A stretch of DNA of 64,000 bases from Desulfovibrio intestinalis (GCF_014202345.1 NZ_JACHGO010000002.1:62001-126000), one strand, 5' to 3'. Shown: positions 8,596 to 17,981, counted from the stretch's first letter. The notes: a model not told the origin generated them from the sequence alone. Numbers and translations: made by a program.

Positions 8596-8720
8596 GAAAT
8601 TCTCCATAAGTGCGCAGCAGCCGTGTTTTCACAAATCGCCGCAAGTAGTGCCGGAACGCAGGACGCAAAAAAGCGCCGGTCATGACGGCAGCGCCGCCAC
8701 AGCCGCTAAGGCTCTGGCGG

Positions 8721-8749
8721 AGAATGCAACGAGTGGGGCAAAGTTTCAA
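8721..8749 (-). promoter_or_regulatory. Candidate promoter of the tol cluster
   Basis: On the minus strand TTGAAA, a 17-nt spacer and CATTCT lie about 130 bases upstream of tolQ. The -35 region overlaps an inverted repeat (GGGGCAAA / TTTTGCCCC) that could be an operator. Confidence 0.4.
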
Positions 8750-9301
8750 GATTTTTTTTAGACCTTTTGCCCCTGGCCCGCGATGGGTGGGGATTTGAAA
8801 CCTGCACGCCGAAACGGAATGCACCTGTACGGGCGGTTCGTCAAGTCCGGCGCGCGCCATTTTTCGGGCTGAGGCTGTAATGTGCGCTTTCTGGACCGTT
8901 GTTATGAACCCTTGAAGGGGCTTCAGGTTCGTCAAAACGCATTACATTGCCGTATGTTATTGTTTTCAACAGGCTGAGAGGGCCACGGCAATGCCGGGTT
9001 GCGGATGCTCCGCTTTGTGATCGCGAATTGCAGGGGCGTGCTCATGCGCAGTTACCCTTACTTTATATAAAGACGCCATTTTGGCAAGCCGGGTGGAATA
9101 ACAGGCTGTTTTATGGCTTGTGCCGGGCACTGCGGCGCGCGAAGGCGAAATATTTTATATTTATTTTTTCGCTTCCGTCCTATATGGTCTGCGTTATAAC
9201 TAGAGCGCCAGACAGGGCATGCCCGGACGGTCCAAATGCTTTGCGGCAAAGCTGCGCCGGACTGTATTGCCAATGATGTCTTGCGCGTTGTATGTAAGGC
9301 C
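8750..9301. other. Divergent intergenic region between tolQ and the tolC-like gene
   Basis: No supportable gene is seen. The middle is GC-rich. The 100 bases before the tolC-like gene become AT-rich (AAATATTTTATATTTATTTT, then GCGTTATAACTAG), which is where its promoter is expected. No convincing -35 box was found. Confidence 0.5.
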
Positions 9302-10792
9302 ATGCAAGGCCTGCCATTCTCATACGTCGCTTTCAAGGCGCATGCCACCTCCTCAATTACGGCGGTTTCTGTGATTCGCTCTTCTGTTCTCTCCCTTGTG
9401 CTCATGTGTGCCATTTTCTGTTCTCCTTCCGCAGCGGCAACGCGCGGCGCGGGGCCTGGAGCTGCCATGCCCGTTTTTCAGGGGCAGCGCAGTTTGGGAT
9501 CTCAAGGCGGGGCAGGGGCCACAGGCGCGGGAAAACACGGCGAAACGTGGAATATCAATATACACGACGCTGTGAACCGCGCGTTGGAGTTTAACCCCAG
9601 CCTTGGTTCACAGGAGTCGCAGGGCCGTTCTTCGGAAGAAAGCCGCAAGTCTGCGCGTGGCGCGTTTGGCCCCAAATTGGGCATGAGCTATTCAACGGCC
9701 AAGCAGGAAAGAAAAAGTACTGCCAACACCGTGGCGCCGCCCAATATGGGAACGTACAGTTGGGGCGTTGAAGTTTCGCAGCCCGTGTTTCAGGGCTTCA
9801 AGCTGCTGGCTAACTACCAGCAGGCCGCTTTGCAGGCTGACAGCGACAAGGCCGCCTTGCGCAATGCCGAACTGTCTATGACGGAGCAGGTGCAGACGCA
9901 GTTTCTGAATTTTTTGCGCTATGAAGAAAGCGTGCGCAGCGAGCGTGATGCTCTGGCACGTTTGCGCGATCAGTTGCGCATCACCACAGCGTTTTTTGAT
10001 GTTGGCCTGCGGCCCCGCCTGGACGTACTGCAGGCTGAAGTGGATGTGTATCAGGCGGAAAATTCGGTTATCAAGGCTGAAAACAGCCGCGATACCAGCC
10101 AGGCTCAGTTGAACACCCTGCTGGGATTTTCAGTGACGACCCCGGTAAAATACACGGGCCAGCTGGCCCATGTGCCTTTTACAAAGTCGCTGGAGCAGTG
10201 CCTTGAAGCTGCCTACCGCCAGCGGCCAGATGTTTACATGGCTGCCAAATCCGTAGAAATCGCCGGTAAAAATCAGCAGGCGGTGCAGAGCGATTATTAT
10301 CCGCAGGTGGAAGCCTATTACAACATAACTCAGAGCGGCAACACGCCTGACCTGCAAAAGGACGGGAGTAACGGCTCCCGCACCCAAACGTGGGAAGTGG
10401 GCGCGCGCGCCACCTGGAATGTTTTTCAGTGGGGCACCACCTACTATGCGGACAAGGAAGCCGGATGGCTTGTAACAAAAATGCGCTATGAGGTCGAAAA
10501 CCTGAAACTCAGCGTGGGCTATGATGTCAAGTCCAAACTCTTGGCCGTGCATGAGGCAGAAAAGCGCATTAACGTAGCGGAGAAAACCGTGGAACAGGCC
10601 ACAGAGGCCTACCATGTGGCATTGGCCCGCTACCAGGAACAGGTGGGCACCAACTTTGACGTACTGGACGCTTCGTCCAAGCTCACCACGGCGCAGGCAT
10701 CCCTGACCGGGGCCAAGGCCGACTATCTTACTGCCCTGTCACAATTGTATGTGGCTATGGGCGAATTTCAACCTGATCTGATGCGGCGCTGA
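9302..10792 (+). CDS. TolC-family outer-membrane efflux channel protein
   Basis: About 496 residues. An N-terminal hydrophobic stretch VIRSSVLSLVLMCAIFCSPS ends in SAAA and acts as signal peptide. Two tandem OEP (outer membrane efflux protein) repeats follow, with the helical hairpin patterns of TolC: AVNRALEFNPSLGSQESQ, NTLLGF near the end of repeat one, LEQCLEAAYRQRPDVYMAAK, and EQATEAYHVALARYQEQVG ahead of the final helix. Members trimerise to form the outer-membrane duct of efflux or type I secretion systems. The start is uncertain, since a GTG closer to the signal peptide is possible. No pump or adaptor gene is adjacent; RNase J follows 40 bases on. Confidence 0.88.
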   Translation: MQGLPFSYVAFKAHATSSITAVSVIRSSVLSLVLMCAIFCSPSAAATRGAGPGAAMPVFQGQRSLGSQGGAGATGAGKHGETWNINIHDAVNRALEFNPSLGSQESQGRSSEESRKSARGAFGPKLGMSYSTAKQERKSTANTVAPPNMGTYSWGVEVSQPVFQGFKLLANYQQAALQADSDKAALRNAELSMTEQVQTQFLNFLRYEESVRSERDALARLRDQLRITTAFFDVGLRPRLDVLQAEVDVYQAENSVIKAENSRDTSQAQLNTLLGFSVTTPVKYTGQLAHVPFTKSLEQCLEAAYRQRPDVYMAAKSVEIAGKNQQAVQSDYYPQVEAYYNITQSGNTPDLQKDGSNGSRTQTWEVGARATWNVFQWGTTYYADKEAGWLVTKMRYEVENLKLSVGYDVKSKLLAVHEAEKRINVAEKTVEQATEAYHVALARYQEQVGTNFDVLDASSKLTTAQASLTGAKADYLTALSQLYVAMGEFQPDLMRR

Positions 10793-10832
10793 TTTTGAGC
10801 ACCTGTAGCGCCCAAGCACAAGCGAAAGAGGA

Positions 10833-12491
10833 ATGAAAGAACCCTACCTTACCATTACGCCCCTGGGGGGCCTCGGAGAAATCGGACTCAACTGTCAGCT
10901 ATGGGAAACCGCAGGCGGCGTAGTCATGGTGGACTGTGGCCTTATGTTTCCTGATGATGCCCATTTGGGCGTTGACGTGGTTATTCCGCATTTTGGCGCA
11001 GTCAGCGCCGTTAAAGACAAACTGCTCGGCATCGTGCTCACGCACGGGCATGAAGACCACATTGGGGCGTTGCCCTGGCTTCTGCCTGAACTCAAGGGAA
11101 CGCGCATTTACGGTTCGCGCTTTACCCTTGCCCTGGTGGAACACAAGTTGCGCGAACGCGAAATTCTTGACTGGGTCGAACTGTGCCCCGTAGACGCGCA
11201 AACGGTTTTGCCCCTGGGCGACCTGACGTTTCGGTTTTTTCCGGTCTGTCATTCCATTCCCGAAGGCTTTGGCCTGGGGGTAGACACGCCTATCGGGCGC
11301 GTGGTGCACAGTGGCGACTTCAAGATTGATCCGCATCCTCTTGATGGCACAGGCACGGACCTTGAGGTTTTTCGTGATTTCGCCGGGCCGCAAGGCGCAC
11401 GTCTTCTGCTTTCCGACTCCACCAACGTCATGCGTGAAGGGCGGTCTCTTACAGAAAGAGAAGTGAAAGATTCGCTGGAAAAGATTTTCGCCAGAGCTGA
11501 AGGGCGCATTGTCATTACGCTTTTTTCAAGCCATATCCAGCGGATACAGGAAGTATTCGACCTTGCGCGCGAATTTGGGCGCACTGTTGTCATCAGCGGA
11601 AAATCTTTGGCTAACAATATAGAGATGGCCCGAGACCTTGGTATCGCAAAACTGCCGCCGTCTTTCTTCAACGCCCATAACGGTGTGCCCGACCTGCCCG
11701 ACAACGAGCTGGTTCTCGTGGTTACAGGCGCGCAGGGCGAGCCCATGTCGGCCTTGTCGCGTATGGTGCTTGGCGGCCACAGGCAGCTTGAAATCCGCAA
11801 GGGCGACACCGTGGTTATGAGCTCGCGCATGATTCCCGGCAACGCCAAGGCAGTGTCCAAGCTTATTAACGAAATGTACCGCATGGGTGCGGAAGTATTG
11901 TACGAAAGCGTGCATGCCATCCACGCTTCGGGCCATGCCCAGCGGGAAGAACTGCGTGAGATGTTTGAAGCTGTGAGGCCGGAAATTTTCGTGCCTGTGC
12001 ATGGCGAATATCAGCATCTGGTCAAGCATGGCCGACTGGCCATCGAGTGTGGCGTCAAGGAAGAGAATGTCATCCTGCTTGAGGATGGACAGCCTTTGAC
12101 GCTTCAGGACGACTCCTTCAGGCTGGAGCAGCGAGTGCCGGTTGAGTGTACTCTTGTGGACGGCAAGGGGGTTGGCGACGTGGGCTACGCCGTGCTGCGC
12201 GAGCGCCGTATTCTTGGCGACGAGGGCATGGTTATAGTGGTGCTGGTTGTGGATTCGGAAACTGGCAGTGTGCTTCACGGGCCAGAGATGATTTCCAAGG
12301 GCTTTGTGTTCGAACAGCACTACAGCCACCTTCTTGAAGACGCCAAATGCCTTGTTTTGGACGAAATTGAAGCGGCCCGCCCCGGGCAGTTGAATCGCAT
12401 GCAGGAGGGCATACGCTCGTCCTTGCGGCGGTTCTTCCGCCGTGTGCTGGAGCGTGATCCAGTGGTGGTCGCCATTATCAGCGAGGTTTAA
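10833..12491 (+). CDS. rnj: Ribonuclease J
   Basis: A 552-residue metallo-beta-lactamase/beta-CASP nuclease that processes and degrades RNA from 5' ends and internally. The catalytic HxHxDH is at residues 71-76 (THGHEDHIGALP). Later metal ligands are visible in FFPVCHSIPEGFG and VVHSGDFKID, and beta-CASP motifs in LLLSDSTNV, VVTGAQGEPMSAL, HASGHAQREEL and FVPVHGEYQHL. The C-terminal helical domain is present and length is normal. AGAGGA precedes the ATG. It sits close after the TolC-family gene, possibly co-transcribed. RNase J replaces RNase E-type decay in many Desulfobacterota. Confidence 0.96.
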   Translation: MKEPYLTITPLGGLGEIGLNCQLWETAGGVVMVDCGLMFPDDAHLGVDVVIPHFGAVSAVKDKLLGIVLTHGHEDHIGALPWLLPELKGTRIYGSRFTLALVEHKLREREILDWVELCPVDAQTVLPLGDLTFRFFPVCHSIPEGFGLGVDTPIGRVVHSGDFKIDPHPLDGTGTDLEVFRDFAGPQGARLLLSDSTNVMREGRSLTEREVKDSLEKIFARAEGRIVITLFSSHIQRIQEVFDLAREFGRTVVISGKSLANNIEMARDLGIAKLPPSFFNAHNGVPDLPDNELVLVVTGAQGEPMSALSRMVLGGHRQLEIRKGDTVVMSSRMIPGNAKAVSKLINEMYRMGAEVLYESVHAIHASGHAQREELREMFEAVRPEIFVPVHGEYQHLVKHGRLAIECGVKEENVILLEDGQPLTLQDDSFRLEQRVPVECTLVDGKGVGDVGYAVLRERRILGDEGMVIVVLVVDSETGSVLHGPEMISKGFVFEQHYSHLLEDAKCLVLDEIEAARPGQLNRMQEGIRSSLRRFFRRVLERDPVVVAIISEV

Positions 12492-12876
12492 GCTGGCGCG
12501 AGCCTCGCTCCTGCCGGATCACCATTGGCATATCCCGCACGGGGGCTGCACAGGGTCCGTTGACGGAGCGAGGCTGCGTTTTGATGCTGTTTGCTCTTTG
12601 CGCACGGGCGCACGCCGATCGCGGCGGCATTATTACTGGCAATTCTGCGGATTTTGTTTGCGCCGCGCTGCGCTTCGTGCAGCGTTAGCGCACATAAGCT
12701 TCTTTAGGGTTAGATGCTCTGGGCCAGACACGATGCGGGGCTTGCTGGTTGCCTTTCAGCCCCGTCTGTACGGGCAAGCTATACACGGCTCGTTCTGGAT
12801 AGGCTTTGACGGCATAGAATTTGCTTTATTCATGACAAAAATCTGGCGGCGGCAAAAGCTGCCGCAAGGAGCGGTC
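12492..12876. other. Gap after rnj with a partial repeat and a possible promoter
   Basis: No gene is seen. An inverted repeat formed by GCGAGCCTCGCTC and GGAGCGAGGCTGC just after the rnj stop may act as a terminator. The middle holds part of the 150-bp element. TTGACG at about 12808, upstream of the small membrane protein, could be a -35 box, but its -10 is poor. Confidence 0.4.
12661..12720 (-). repeat. Partial copy of the 150-bp element
   Basis: Read on the minus strand this gives AGAGCATCTAACCCTAAAGA, then GCGCTAACGCTGCACG and GCGCAGCGCGGCG. These match the left 60-70 bases of the complete copies; the right half with the TTTGAAATG palindrome is absent. Confidence 0.5.
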
Positions 12877-13137
12877 ATGAGTAAGGCAAGTAGGGCTACC
12901 AGGGTTCCTTACGTCGTGCTGAGTACAGCGCTTGTTGGTTGCGGGCTTTTTTTCGGCGTGTTACTTTGGCAAGAAGATCAGGGACAGAAATCTCGAGATG
13001 GCTTGCTTTATGCCCCAGGCTTTGCGGTCAAGGCTGAAGTAGTTGACGTTATGCGAGTTGTGCCTCTGGCCGGAGCCAGGCTGCGCAGCCCCAGCGTCAA
13101 CACCAATACGGAGTATGTGGTGCAGCTGGCCTATTAA
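12877..13137 (+). CDS. Small single-span membrane protein of unknown function
   Basis: An 86-residue protein not recognised from any family. Residues about 10-28 are hydrophobic (VPYVVLSTALVGCGLFFGVLLW) and preceded by Lys/Arg, so it should insert once with the C-terminus outside, or be an uncleaved signal anchor. The soluble part has a Val/Ala/Arg-rich segment (FAVKAEVVDVMRVVPLAGAR). AAGGAG six bases before the ATG strongly supports translation. It stands alone between rnj and the hflK promoter region. Confidence 0.6.
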   Translation: MSKASRATRVPYVVLSTALVGCGLFFGVLLWQEDQGQKSRDGLLYAPGFAVKAEVVDVMRVVPLAGARLRSPSVNTNTEYVVQLAY

Positions 13138-13286
13138 AGCAGCCGTAATTGAGTGCTTGCCCCTGCGGGCAGAACGCGTAGCGCACGTGGCGGTTTTTCC
13201 GCGCGTGTCCGCTGGCGATTCTGGCCGCATTTTTTTGCGGCGAAATTCTGCCTTGTCTGGGCTTTAGCTACCCGAAATGATCGACA

Positions 13287-13315
13287 TTTGCATATTTTTG
13301 CGGAAAATATGCAAA
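13287..13315. promoter_or_regulatory. Perfect 12-bp inverted repeat, candidate operator or hairpin
   Basis: TTTGCATATTTT, a TGCGG loop and AAAATATGCAAA form a perfect palindrome in an AT-rich stretch. No T-run follows, so a protein-binding site or RNA hairpin is as likely as a terminator. Confidence 0.45.
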
Positions 13316-13540
13316 AAGTTTTAAAAATGTTGCAAATGCAACGTCAAAAATAACTGACTTCGTATACTTTGCAGATAACACGATGTCTGTTTTCCGATTT
13401 CACAGCGTGAGTTTCACGATATGAGTGGAAGGGATGACAATGGGGCACAGGATTGTCTAGCGAATTGCTAGGTAGTCTTGACGAGGGGTGCACTATACCT
13501 TATCCAGTATGCACTTGCTTACCATGGAGGCACGGCGTTC

Positions 13541-13569
13541 TTGACCACGCTGCATTCATGCCCTATTTT
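13541..13569 (+). promoter_or_regulatory. Candidate promoter of hflKC
   Basis: TTGACC, 17 bases and TATTTT lie about 90 bases upstream of hflK. A second pair (TTGACG-N17-TATCCA) lies 63 bases further up. Confidence 0.45.
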
Positions 13570-13659
13570 TACCTCTTCACACCATACTAAAACGTGGGTG
13601 TTTCCGGCACTCTGAAAAGTTGGAACCGCGCTGCGATTAAAAAAGGGTAAAACTCCGTC

Positions 13660-14820
13660 ATGAATTGGGACTGGGATAAACTACAGGAAAAGAGGCAGAG
13701 ACAGCAGGGCGGGAATCCCCCCCCCAAGCAGCAACACGAAACTGAACCAGAAGATGAAGGGCAGGACCGTCAGCCCCCCCGCGCAAAGCGTAGTACCTTC
13801 AATGGTCGTGGGGGAGGGAATGAAAATCCCCTAAAAAAACTTTCGCAATTGCGCTTTCCCAACGGAAAGGGATTTTTGTTTGTGGGTCTTGGGGTAGTGG
13901 CGCTTTGGCTTTTATCCGGCATCTACATTGTCAACCCCGACGAAGAGGGGGTTGTGCTGCGTTTCGGCAAGTATGACCGCACTGAAGGCCCTGGTCCGCA
14001 TTATGCGTGGCCCGCACCTATTGAAAGCGTATACAAGCCACAGGTCACCCAGGTGCTGCGCAGTGAAGTGGGCTTTCGCTCGGTGGGGCAAAGCGCCACG
14101 TTCCAGCAGGGACAGGTGCGCACTGTTTCGGAAGAAGCGTCAATGCTCACCGGTGACGAAAATATCGTCAATGTGCAGTTCAGCGTTCAGTATAAAATTG
14201 GCGACCCGGTACAGTACCTCTTTAATGTGAGCGCGCCCACGGCCCTGGTGCGCAATGCCGCTGAGGCGGCCATGCGCGAGGTTATCGGCAACAGTCAGAT
14301 TGACTCTGCCATTACCGACGGCAAGCTTAAGATCCAGAGCGAGGCTACCCAGCTTCTGCAGACAATTCTTGACCGCTATGGAGCGGGCATACAGGTGCTG
14401 GCCGTCCAGTTGCAGGACGTGCACCCACCGCAGGAAGTTATTGACGCATTTAAAGATGTGGCCAGTGCCAGAGAAGACAAGAGCCGCATTATAAATGAAG
14501 CAGAAGCCTACCGTAACGAGCTCTTGCCCAAGGCAAGAGGCCAGTCGGCGGCCATGCTCAACGAGGCAGAATCCTATCAGGCTTTGCGTGTGCGTAATGC
14601 CGAGGGTGAAACTGCCCGCTTCGATGCCTTGAGCGCCGAGCACAGCAAGGCTCCCAAGGTCACGGAACAGCGCCTTTACTACGAAGCAATGGAAGATATT
14701 CTTGCCGGCGCGGAAGAAAAGGTGCTTATGGACGGCCCTGCGGCATCGCGGGCATTGCCCTACCTGACCTTGCCAGGACTGAGCGCTCCGGCTGCTCCCA
14801 AGGCTTTGGAGAAGAAATAA
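13660..14820 (+). CDS. hflK: HflK, membrane SPFH protein of the FtsH modulator complex
   Basis: 386 residues: a Gln/Pro-rich hydrophilic N-terminus, one transmembrane segment at about 66-84 (GFLFVGLGVVALWLLSGIYIV), then an SPFH/band-7 domain opening NPDEEGVVLRFGKYDRTEGPG. A coiled, Ala/Glu-rich stretch (IINEAEAYRNELLPKARG) and a Pro/Ala-rich tail follow. HflK and HflC form a large membrane cage around the FtsH protease and restrain its access to membrane substrates. The stop overlaps the hflC start as TAATG, so the two are translationally coupled. Confidence 0.95.
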   Translation: MNWDWDKLQEKRQRQQGGNPPPKQQHETEPEDEGQDRQPPRAKRSTFNGRGGGNENPLKKLSQLRFPNGKGFLFVGLGVVALWLLSGIYIVNPDEEGVVLRFGKYDRTEGPGPHYAWPAPIESVYKPQVTQVLRSEVGFRSVGQSATFQQGQVRTVSEEASMLTGDENIVNVQFSVQYKIGDPVQYLFNVSAPTALVRNAAEAAMREVIGNSQIDSAITDGKLKIQSEATQLLQTILDRYGAGIQVLAVQLQDVHPPQEVIDAFKDVASAREDKSRIINEAEAYRNELLPKARGQSAAMLNEAESYQALRVRNAEGETARFDALSAEHSKAPKVTEQRLYYEAMEDILAGAEEKVLMDGPAASRALPYLTLPGLSAPAAPKALEKK

Positions 14821-15668
14821 TGCGTAATAATCCTTTGTTGATCGTTATAATTTTATTGGTAGTTGTTGTTGCTGGCAGTCAATGTTTTTTCACAGTGCAT
14901 CAAACACAGACAGCCTTGGTTCTGCAGCTGGGTGAACCTCTGGACAAGGTCTATGGCCCCGGTTTGCACTTTAAAATGCCTTTTATCCAAAATGTGGTGT
15001 ATTTCGATTCGCGGGTGCTGGATTACGAAGCCCGCTCCCGCGAGGCCTTTACTGTAGATAAAAAGGCCATTGTGCTTGATAACTACGCCCGTTGGAAGAT
15101 TATTAATCCTTTGCAGTTTTACCGCACAATGCGCACCATTCCGGGCGCGCAGGCGCGACTTGACGACGTTGTCTACTCCCAATTGCGGGCCCTGGTGGGG
15201 GCTTACACACTTACAGAAGTTGTATCATCCCACCGTGCAGCCATCATGAAGGAAGTGACGAACAAGGTTTCGGCCTTGATGCACAGCTATGGTGTTGAAG
15301 TGTTGGACGTGCGGATCAAACGTACGGACCTGCCGCCGGAAAACCAGCGCGCCATCTTTGGGCGCATGCGGGCCGAACGTGAACGTCAGGCCAAGCAATA
15401 CCGCTCTGAAGGCGAAGAAGAGTCCACACGCATCCGTTCAGACGCTGACCGCCAGCGCGCTGTCATTCTGGCAGAAGCTGCCCGTGAGGCGCAGATAACT
15501 CGAGGCACAGGCGATGCCAAAGCCGCCTCGATTTACGCTCAATCCTATAACAAGGCTCCCCAGTTTTATGCATACCAACGCTGGCTGGAAGCTATGAGAA
15601 AATCTCTCAAGGAGAACAGCAAGATGGTGCTGGCCAACGAAGCGCCTCTTCTTAATCCTCAACATTGA
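14820..15668 (+). CDS. hflC: HflC, partner SPFH protein of HflK
   Basis: 282 residues with an N-terminal transmembrane segment (LLIVIILLVVVVAGSQCFFTV) and an SPFH domain (HQTQTALVLQLGEPLDKVYGPGLH as its opening, read in two parts). The characteristic VEVLDVRIKRTDLP and the Glu/Arg-rich coiled region (FGRMRAERERQAKQYRSEGE) are present. Length and order match the family. It follows hflK with a one-base overlap, and a CI-like regulator gene begins 35 bases after its stop. Confidence 0.95.
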   Translation: MRNNPLLIVIILLVVVVAGSQCFFTVHQTQTALVLQLGEPLDKVYGPGLHFKMPFIQNVVYFDSRVLDYEARSREAFTVDKKAIVLDNYARWKIINPLQFYRTMRTIPGAQARLDDVVYSQLRALVGAYTLTEVVSSHRAAIMKEVTNKVSALMHSYGVEVLDVRIKRTDLPPENQRAIFGRMRAERERQAKQYRSEGEEESTRIRSDADRQRAVILAEAAREAQITRGTGDAKAASIYAQSYNKAPQFYAYQRWLEAMRKSLKENSKMVLANEAPLLNPQH

Positions 15669-15703
15669 TGACGCGACCTGGTCGCGTTACGGAGTCCAAG
15701 ACC

Positions 15704-16396
15704 ATGCCTGCCTTTGCAGAAATATACGAACGTATCAAGCTGGCGACAAACAGCCGCACTCAGGTGGAATTAGCCGAAGTGCTGGATATCCGTCAGTCGA
15801 GCATCTCCGATGCGAAGCGCCGCAATTCCGTGCCAGGCGACTGGTTTATGAAACTGTTTGAAAAGTTCGGCCTTAACCCCGACTGGCTCAAACAGGGCAT
15901 AGGCCCTATGTACCTGCGCACCGAACAAGGCTATACGCCGCAGGATGCTCCCGCATCTCTGGCCGAAAATGCCGCCCACTACGGCGACACGCTGGCTAGG
16001 GGAGTTGTGGCTTCCGTCTACCACATGCGCTGTGATTACTGTGATGAACAGCCAAGACCATCCCTGGAACTGGCGGGAAAAATATCCTTGCCGCACTCGT
16101 TTATGAAGGATGGGCTTTCCGTGATGCGCATGCGTGGAACCAACATGATCCCCACGGTCATGTCTGATGCCCACCTTGGTGTAGACACTATGGATAGAGA
16201 CGTTATTTCGGGGCGTGTATACGCACTTTTTGCACCCAACGAAGGTGTGATTTTGCGTCGCATTTTTCTGAATAGCTCTCAAGACGGCTACGTGCTGCGT
16301 TCTGATTCGGCTGATTTTCCTGAAACCACTCTCGCGCCCGATTTGCTGAACAAGCGTCTGGTGGGCCGGGTGGTATGGATATTTCAGGAACTTTAG
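15704..16396 (+). CDS. CI-repressor-type transcriptional regulator with degenerate S24 domain
   Basis: 230 residues. The N-terminal 65 residues resemble the phage CI repressor DNA-binding domain (TQVELAEVLDIRQSSISDAK as helix-turn-helix, then VPGDWFMKLFEKFGLNPDWL). The C-terminal half is a LexA/S24 fold (SLPHSFMKDGLSVMRMRG, then VYALFAPNEGVILRRIF). The usual G-D-S-M-x-P nucleophile motif reads G-T-N-M-I-P, so Asn147 replaces the catalytic Ser, and Arg-Arg stands where the general-base Lys is expected. Self-cleavage is therefore unlikely. CGGAG nine bases before ATG fixes the start. Its place between hflC and the MltB-like gene suggests an envelope-linked role, by context only. Confidence 0.8.
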   Translation: MPAFAEIYERIKLATNSRTQVELAEVLDIRQSSISDAKRRNSVPGDWFMKLFEKFGLNPDWLKQGIGPMYLRTEQGYTPQDAPASLAENAAHYGDTLARGVVASVYHMRCDYCDEQPRPSLELAGKISLPHSFMKDGLSVMRMRGTNMIPTVMSDAHLGVDTMDRDVISGRVYALFAPNEGVILRRIFLNSSQDGYVLRSDSADFPETTLAPDLLNKRLVGRVVWIFQEL

Positions 16397-16398
16397 GA

Positions 16399-17694
16399 AT
16401 GATAAAAAGCCCGACTGGCAAAATATGTCTGACCTTGTTCAGAACGGCCTGCCTGGTCTGTTGTCTGACGTGCTCTATGCTCATGATCGCCTGCGGCGGT
16501 GCGTATACTGAGCCCGTATCCCCCCCAGAACAGACCGGGCTGGCGCCCGTTGGCCTTGATTCTATGGCAGGTGCCAAGGCAGATACCAGGGCTGGCGTCG
16601 ACCTGCCCCCACCGGCTGCCGGCGTGAAACCTGATTCGCGCGTGGCGGCAGACAAGCCTCTTGATCCCGGTTATCAACCTGCGCCTGCGGCGCAAGGTCA
16701 GGCTGATGCGGCAAGGCCTTCAGTGGCTCCCGTGTGGCAGCCGCTGGCCCAAAGGCTCACCGCCGACGGGCTTTCAGGCCCCAGAGTGGATGCTTTGCTG
16801 TCTACTCTTGCGCCTACGCCCAGCCAGTCGCCAATGGGGCGTAAGATGCTTGAGCTCTACAAGAGCCGCTTCATGCCCCGTCCGCCTTCTACTACGCCTC
16901 CCACTGAAAAATACTACAAAGGGGTAGTGACTGAGCAAAACGCCCGTCTGTGCCGCGATTTTATTGCAAATCACAAGCTGGCCTTCAGTCAGGCTCAGGC
17001 CCGCTTTGGAGTACCATCTTCCATTGCTGCTGCCCTGCTGTTTGTAGAAACGCGGCTGGGCAAGGTTCTTGCCGATGTTCCGGAAAACGCGCTGTTCACT
17101 CTTGCCAGTATGGCGGTGAGCCGCCAGCCTGACGACATCAGCCAGTGGCTGCCGCGTATGCCAGGTTATGAAGAACATATGCCCTGGTTCGATGAAACCA
17201 TGCCCAAGCGTGCCGATTGGGCCTATAAAGAAGTGCGTGCCCTTGTAACCCACATCTTGCAGGACGATCTTGATCCCAGGTATTTGCCAAGCTCCATCTA
17301 TGGAGCTGTGGGGCTGTGCCAGTTCATGCCTTCCAATATCGCGGCGTATGGCGCTGACGGCGATGGGGATGGCAAGGTGGATCTGTTTCATGTGCCTGAC
17401 GCTGTGGCAAGCCTGTCCAACTATCTGGCACGGCACGGCTGGAAGCCGGGCATAAACCGCGCACAGCAACATAAAGTACTCATGGCCTATAACAAGTCGG
17501 TTATCTACGCCAACACGATTTTGGCGTTGGCTGACCTTGTGTCCAAACCTGCCGCTCCTGCCAAAGCTGTTGAACCCGTAAAGTCTGGAAAAACAGGCCA
17601 GAAGGGTAAAGTGTCAGGCGGCAAGGCTGGTCAGGGCGGAAAAAATGCTCCAAAGGACAAGGCTTCATCAAGCGGTTCACAGCCGCAGAGTTAG
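16399..17694 (+). CDS. MltB-like lytic murein transglycosylase (lipoprotein)
   Basis: 431 residues. A signal peptide ends in a lipobox LMIAC (Cys32). A 100-residue Pro/Ala-rich spacer leads to an SLT-2 domain. The catalytic Glu lies in AALLFVETRLGK, and MltB hallmarks follow: LPSSIYGAVGLCQFMPSNIA, a Ca-binding-like DGDGDGKVDLF and LSNYLARHGWKPG. It cleaves peptidoglycan glycans to 1,6-anhydro ends. The C-terminus is Lys/Gly-rich (KTGQKGKVSGGKAGQGGK), perhaps wall- or DNA-binding. The start just after the regulator stop has AGGA upstream. Its TAG stop is the first three bases of the 150-bp element, so the native C-terminus may have been altered by the element. Confidence 0.88.
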   Translation: MIKSPTGKICLTLFRTACLVCCLTCSMLMIACGGAYTEPVSPPEQTGLAPVGLDSMAGAKADTRAGVDLPPPAAGVKPDSRVAADKPLDPGYQPAPAAQGQADAARPSVAPVWQPLAQRLTADGLSGPRVDALLSTLAPTPSQSPMGRKMLELYKSRFMPRPPSTTPPTEKYYKGVVTEQNARLCRDFIANHKLAFSQAQARFGVPSSIAAALLFVETRLGKVLADVPENALFTLASMAVSRQPDDISQWLPRMPGYEEHMPWFDETMPKRADWAYKEVRALVTHILQDDLDPRYLPSSIYGAVGLCQFMPSNIAAYGADGDGDGKVDLFHVPDAVASLSNYLARHGWKPGINRAQQHKVLMAYNKSVIYANTILALADLVSKPAAPAKAVEPVKSGKTGQKGKVSGGKAGQGGKNAPKDKASSSGSQPQS

Positions 17695-17843
17695 AGCATT
17701 TTACTTTTGAAAAAAGTTTAAATGTTCTGAAGATGCGAGAAAGTGCAGTGCACCGTAACACTCCGTAGATTTTGCCGAAGAATGCATTTTTCGGTAGCAT
17801 GACAGCTTTGAAATGTAAAACTTTTCAAAGTAAATCTTCTTCA
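17692..17843 (+). repeat. MITE-like 150-bp dispersed element
   Basis: Begins TAGAGCATTTTACTTTTGAAA and ends CTTTTCAAAGTAAATCTTCT, an inverted terminal pair. Its interior (GAAGAATGCATTTTTCGG, then the TTTGAAATG palindrome) aligns along its length with the reverse complement of the copy at 52910. Confidence 0.8.
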
Positions 17844-17981
17844 GATTTTTCATTCCGCACACCAGTGAACGTCTTCTGACCACCGGTGAGCGCAGGTCAA
17901 TTGAAGCACTGTTCCGATCAGGCTGAAGGAACGGACTTTTCCGGCTCTCAAGTTATTCTCTTACCTGTCGATGAATAAAAT

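Larger units (their letters stand above)
13138..13659. other. Long upstream region of hflK
   Basis: No gene is seen. The first part is GC-rich with a short stem GCCGCATTTTTTTGCGGC. The next 130 bases are AT-rich and hold a perfect inverted repeat. The last 220 bases hold CTAGCGAATTGCTAG (inverted repeat) and two sigma70-like box pairs. Confidence 0.5.
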
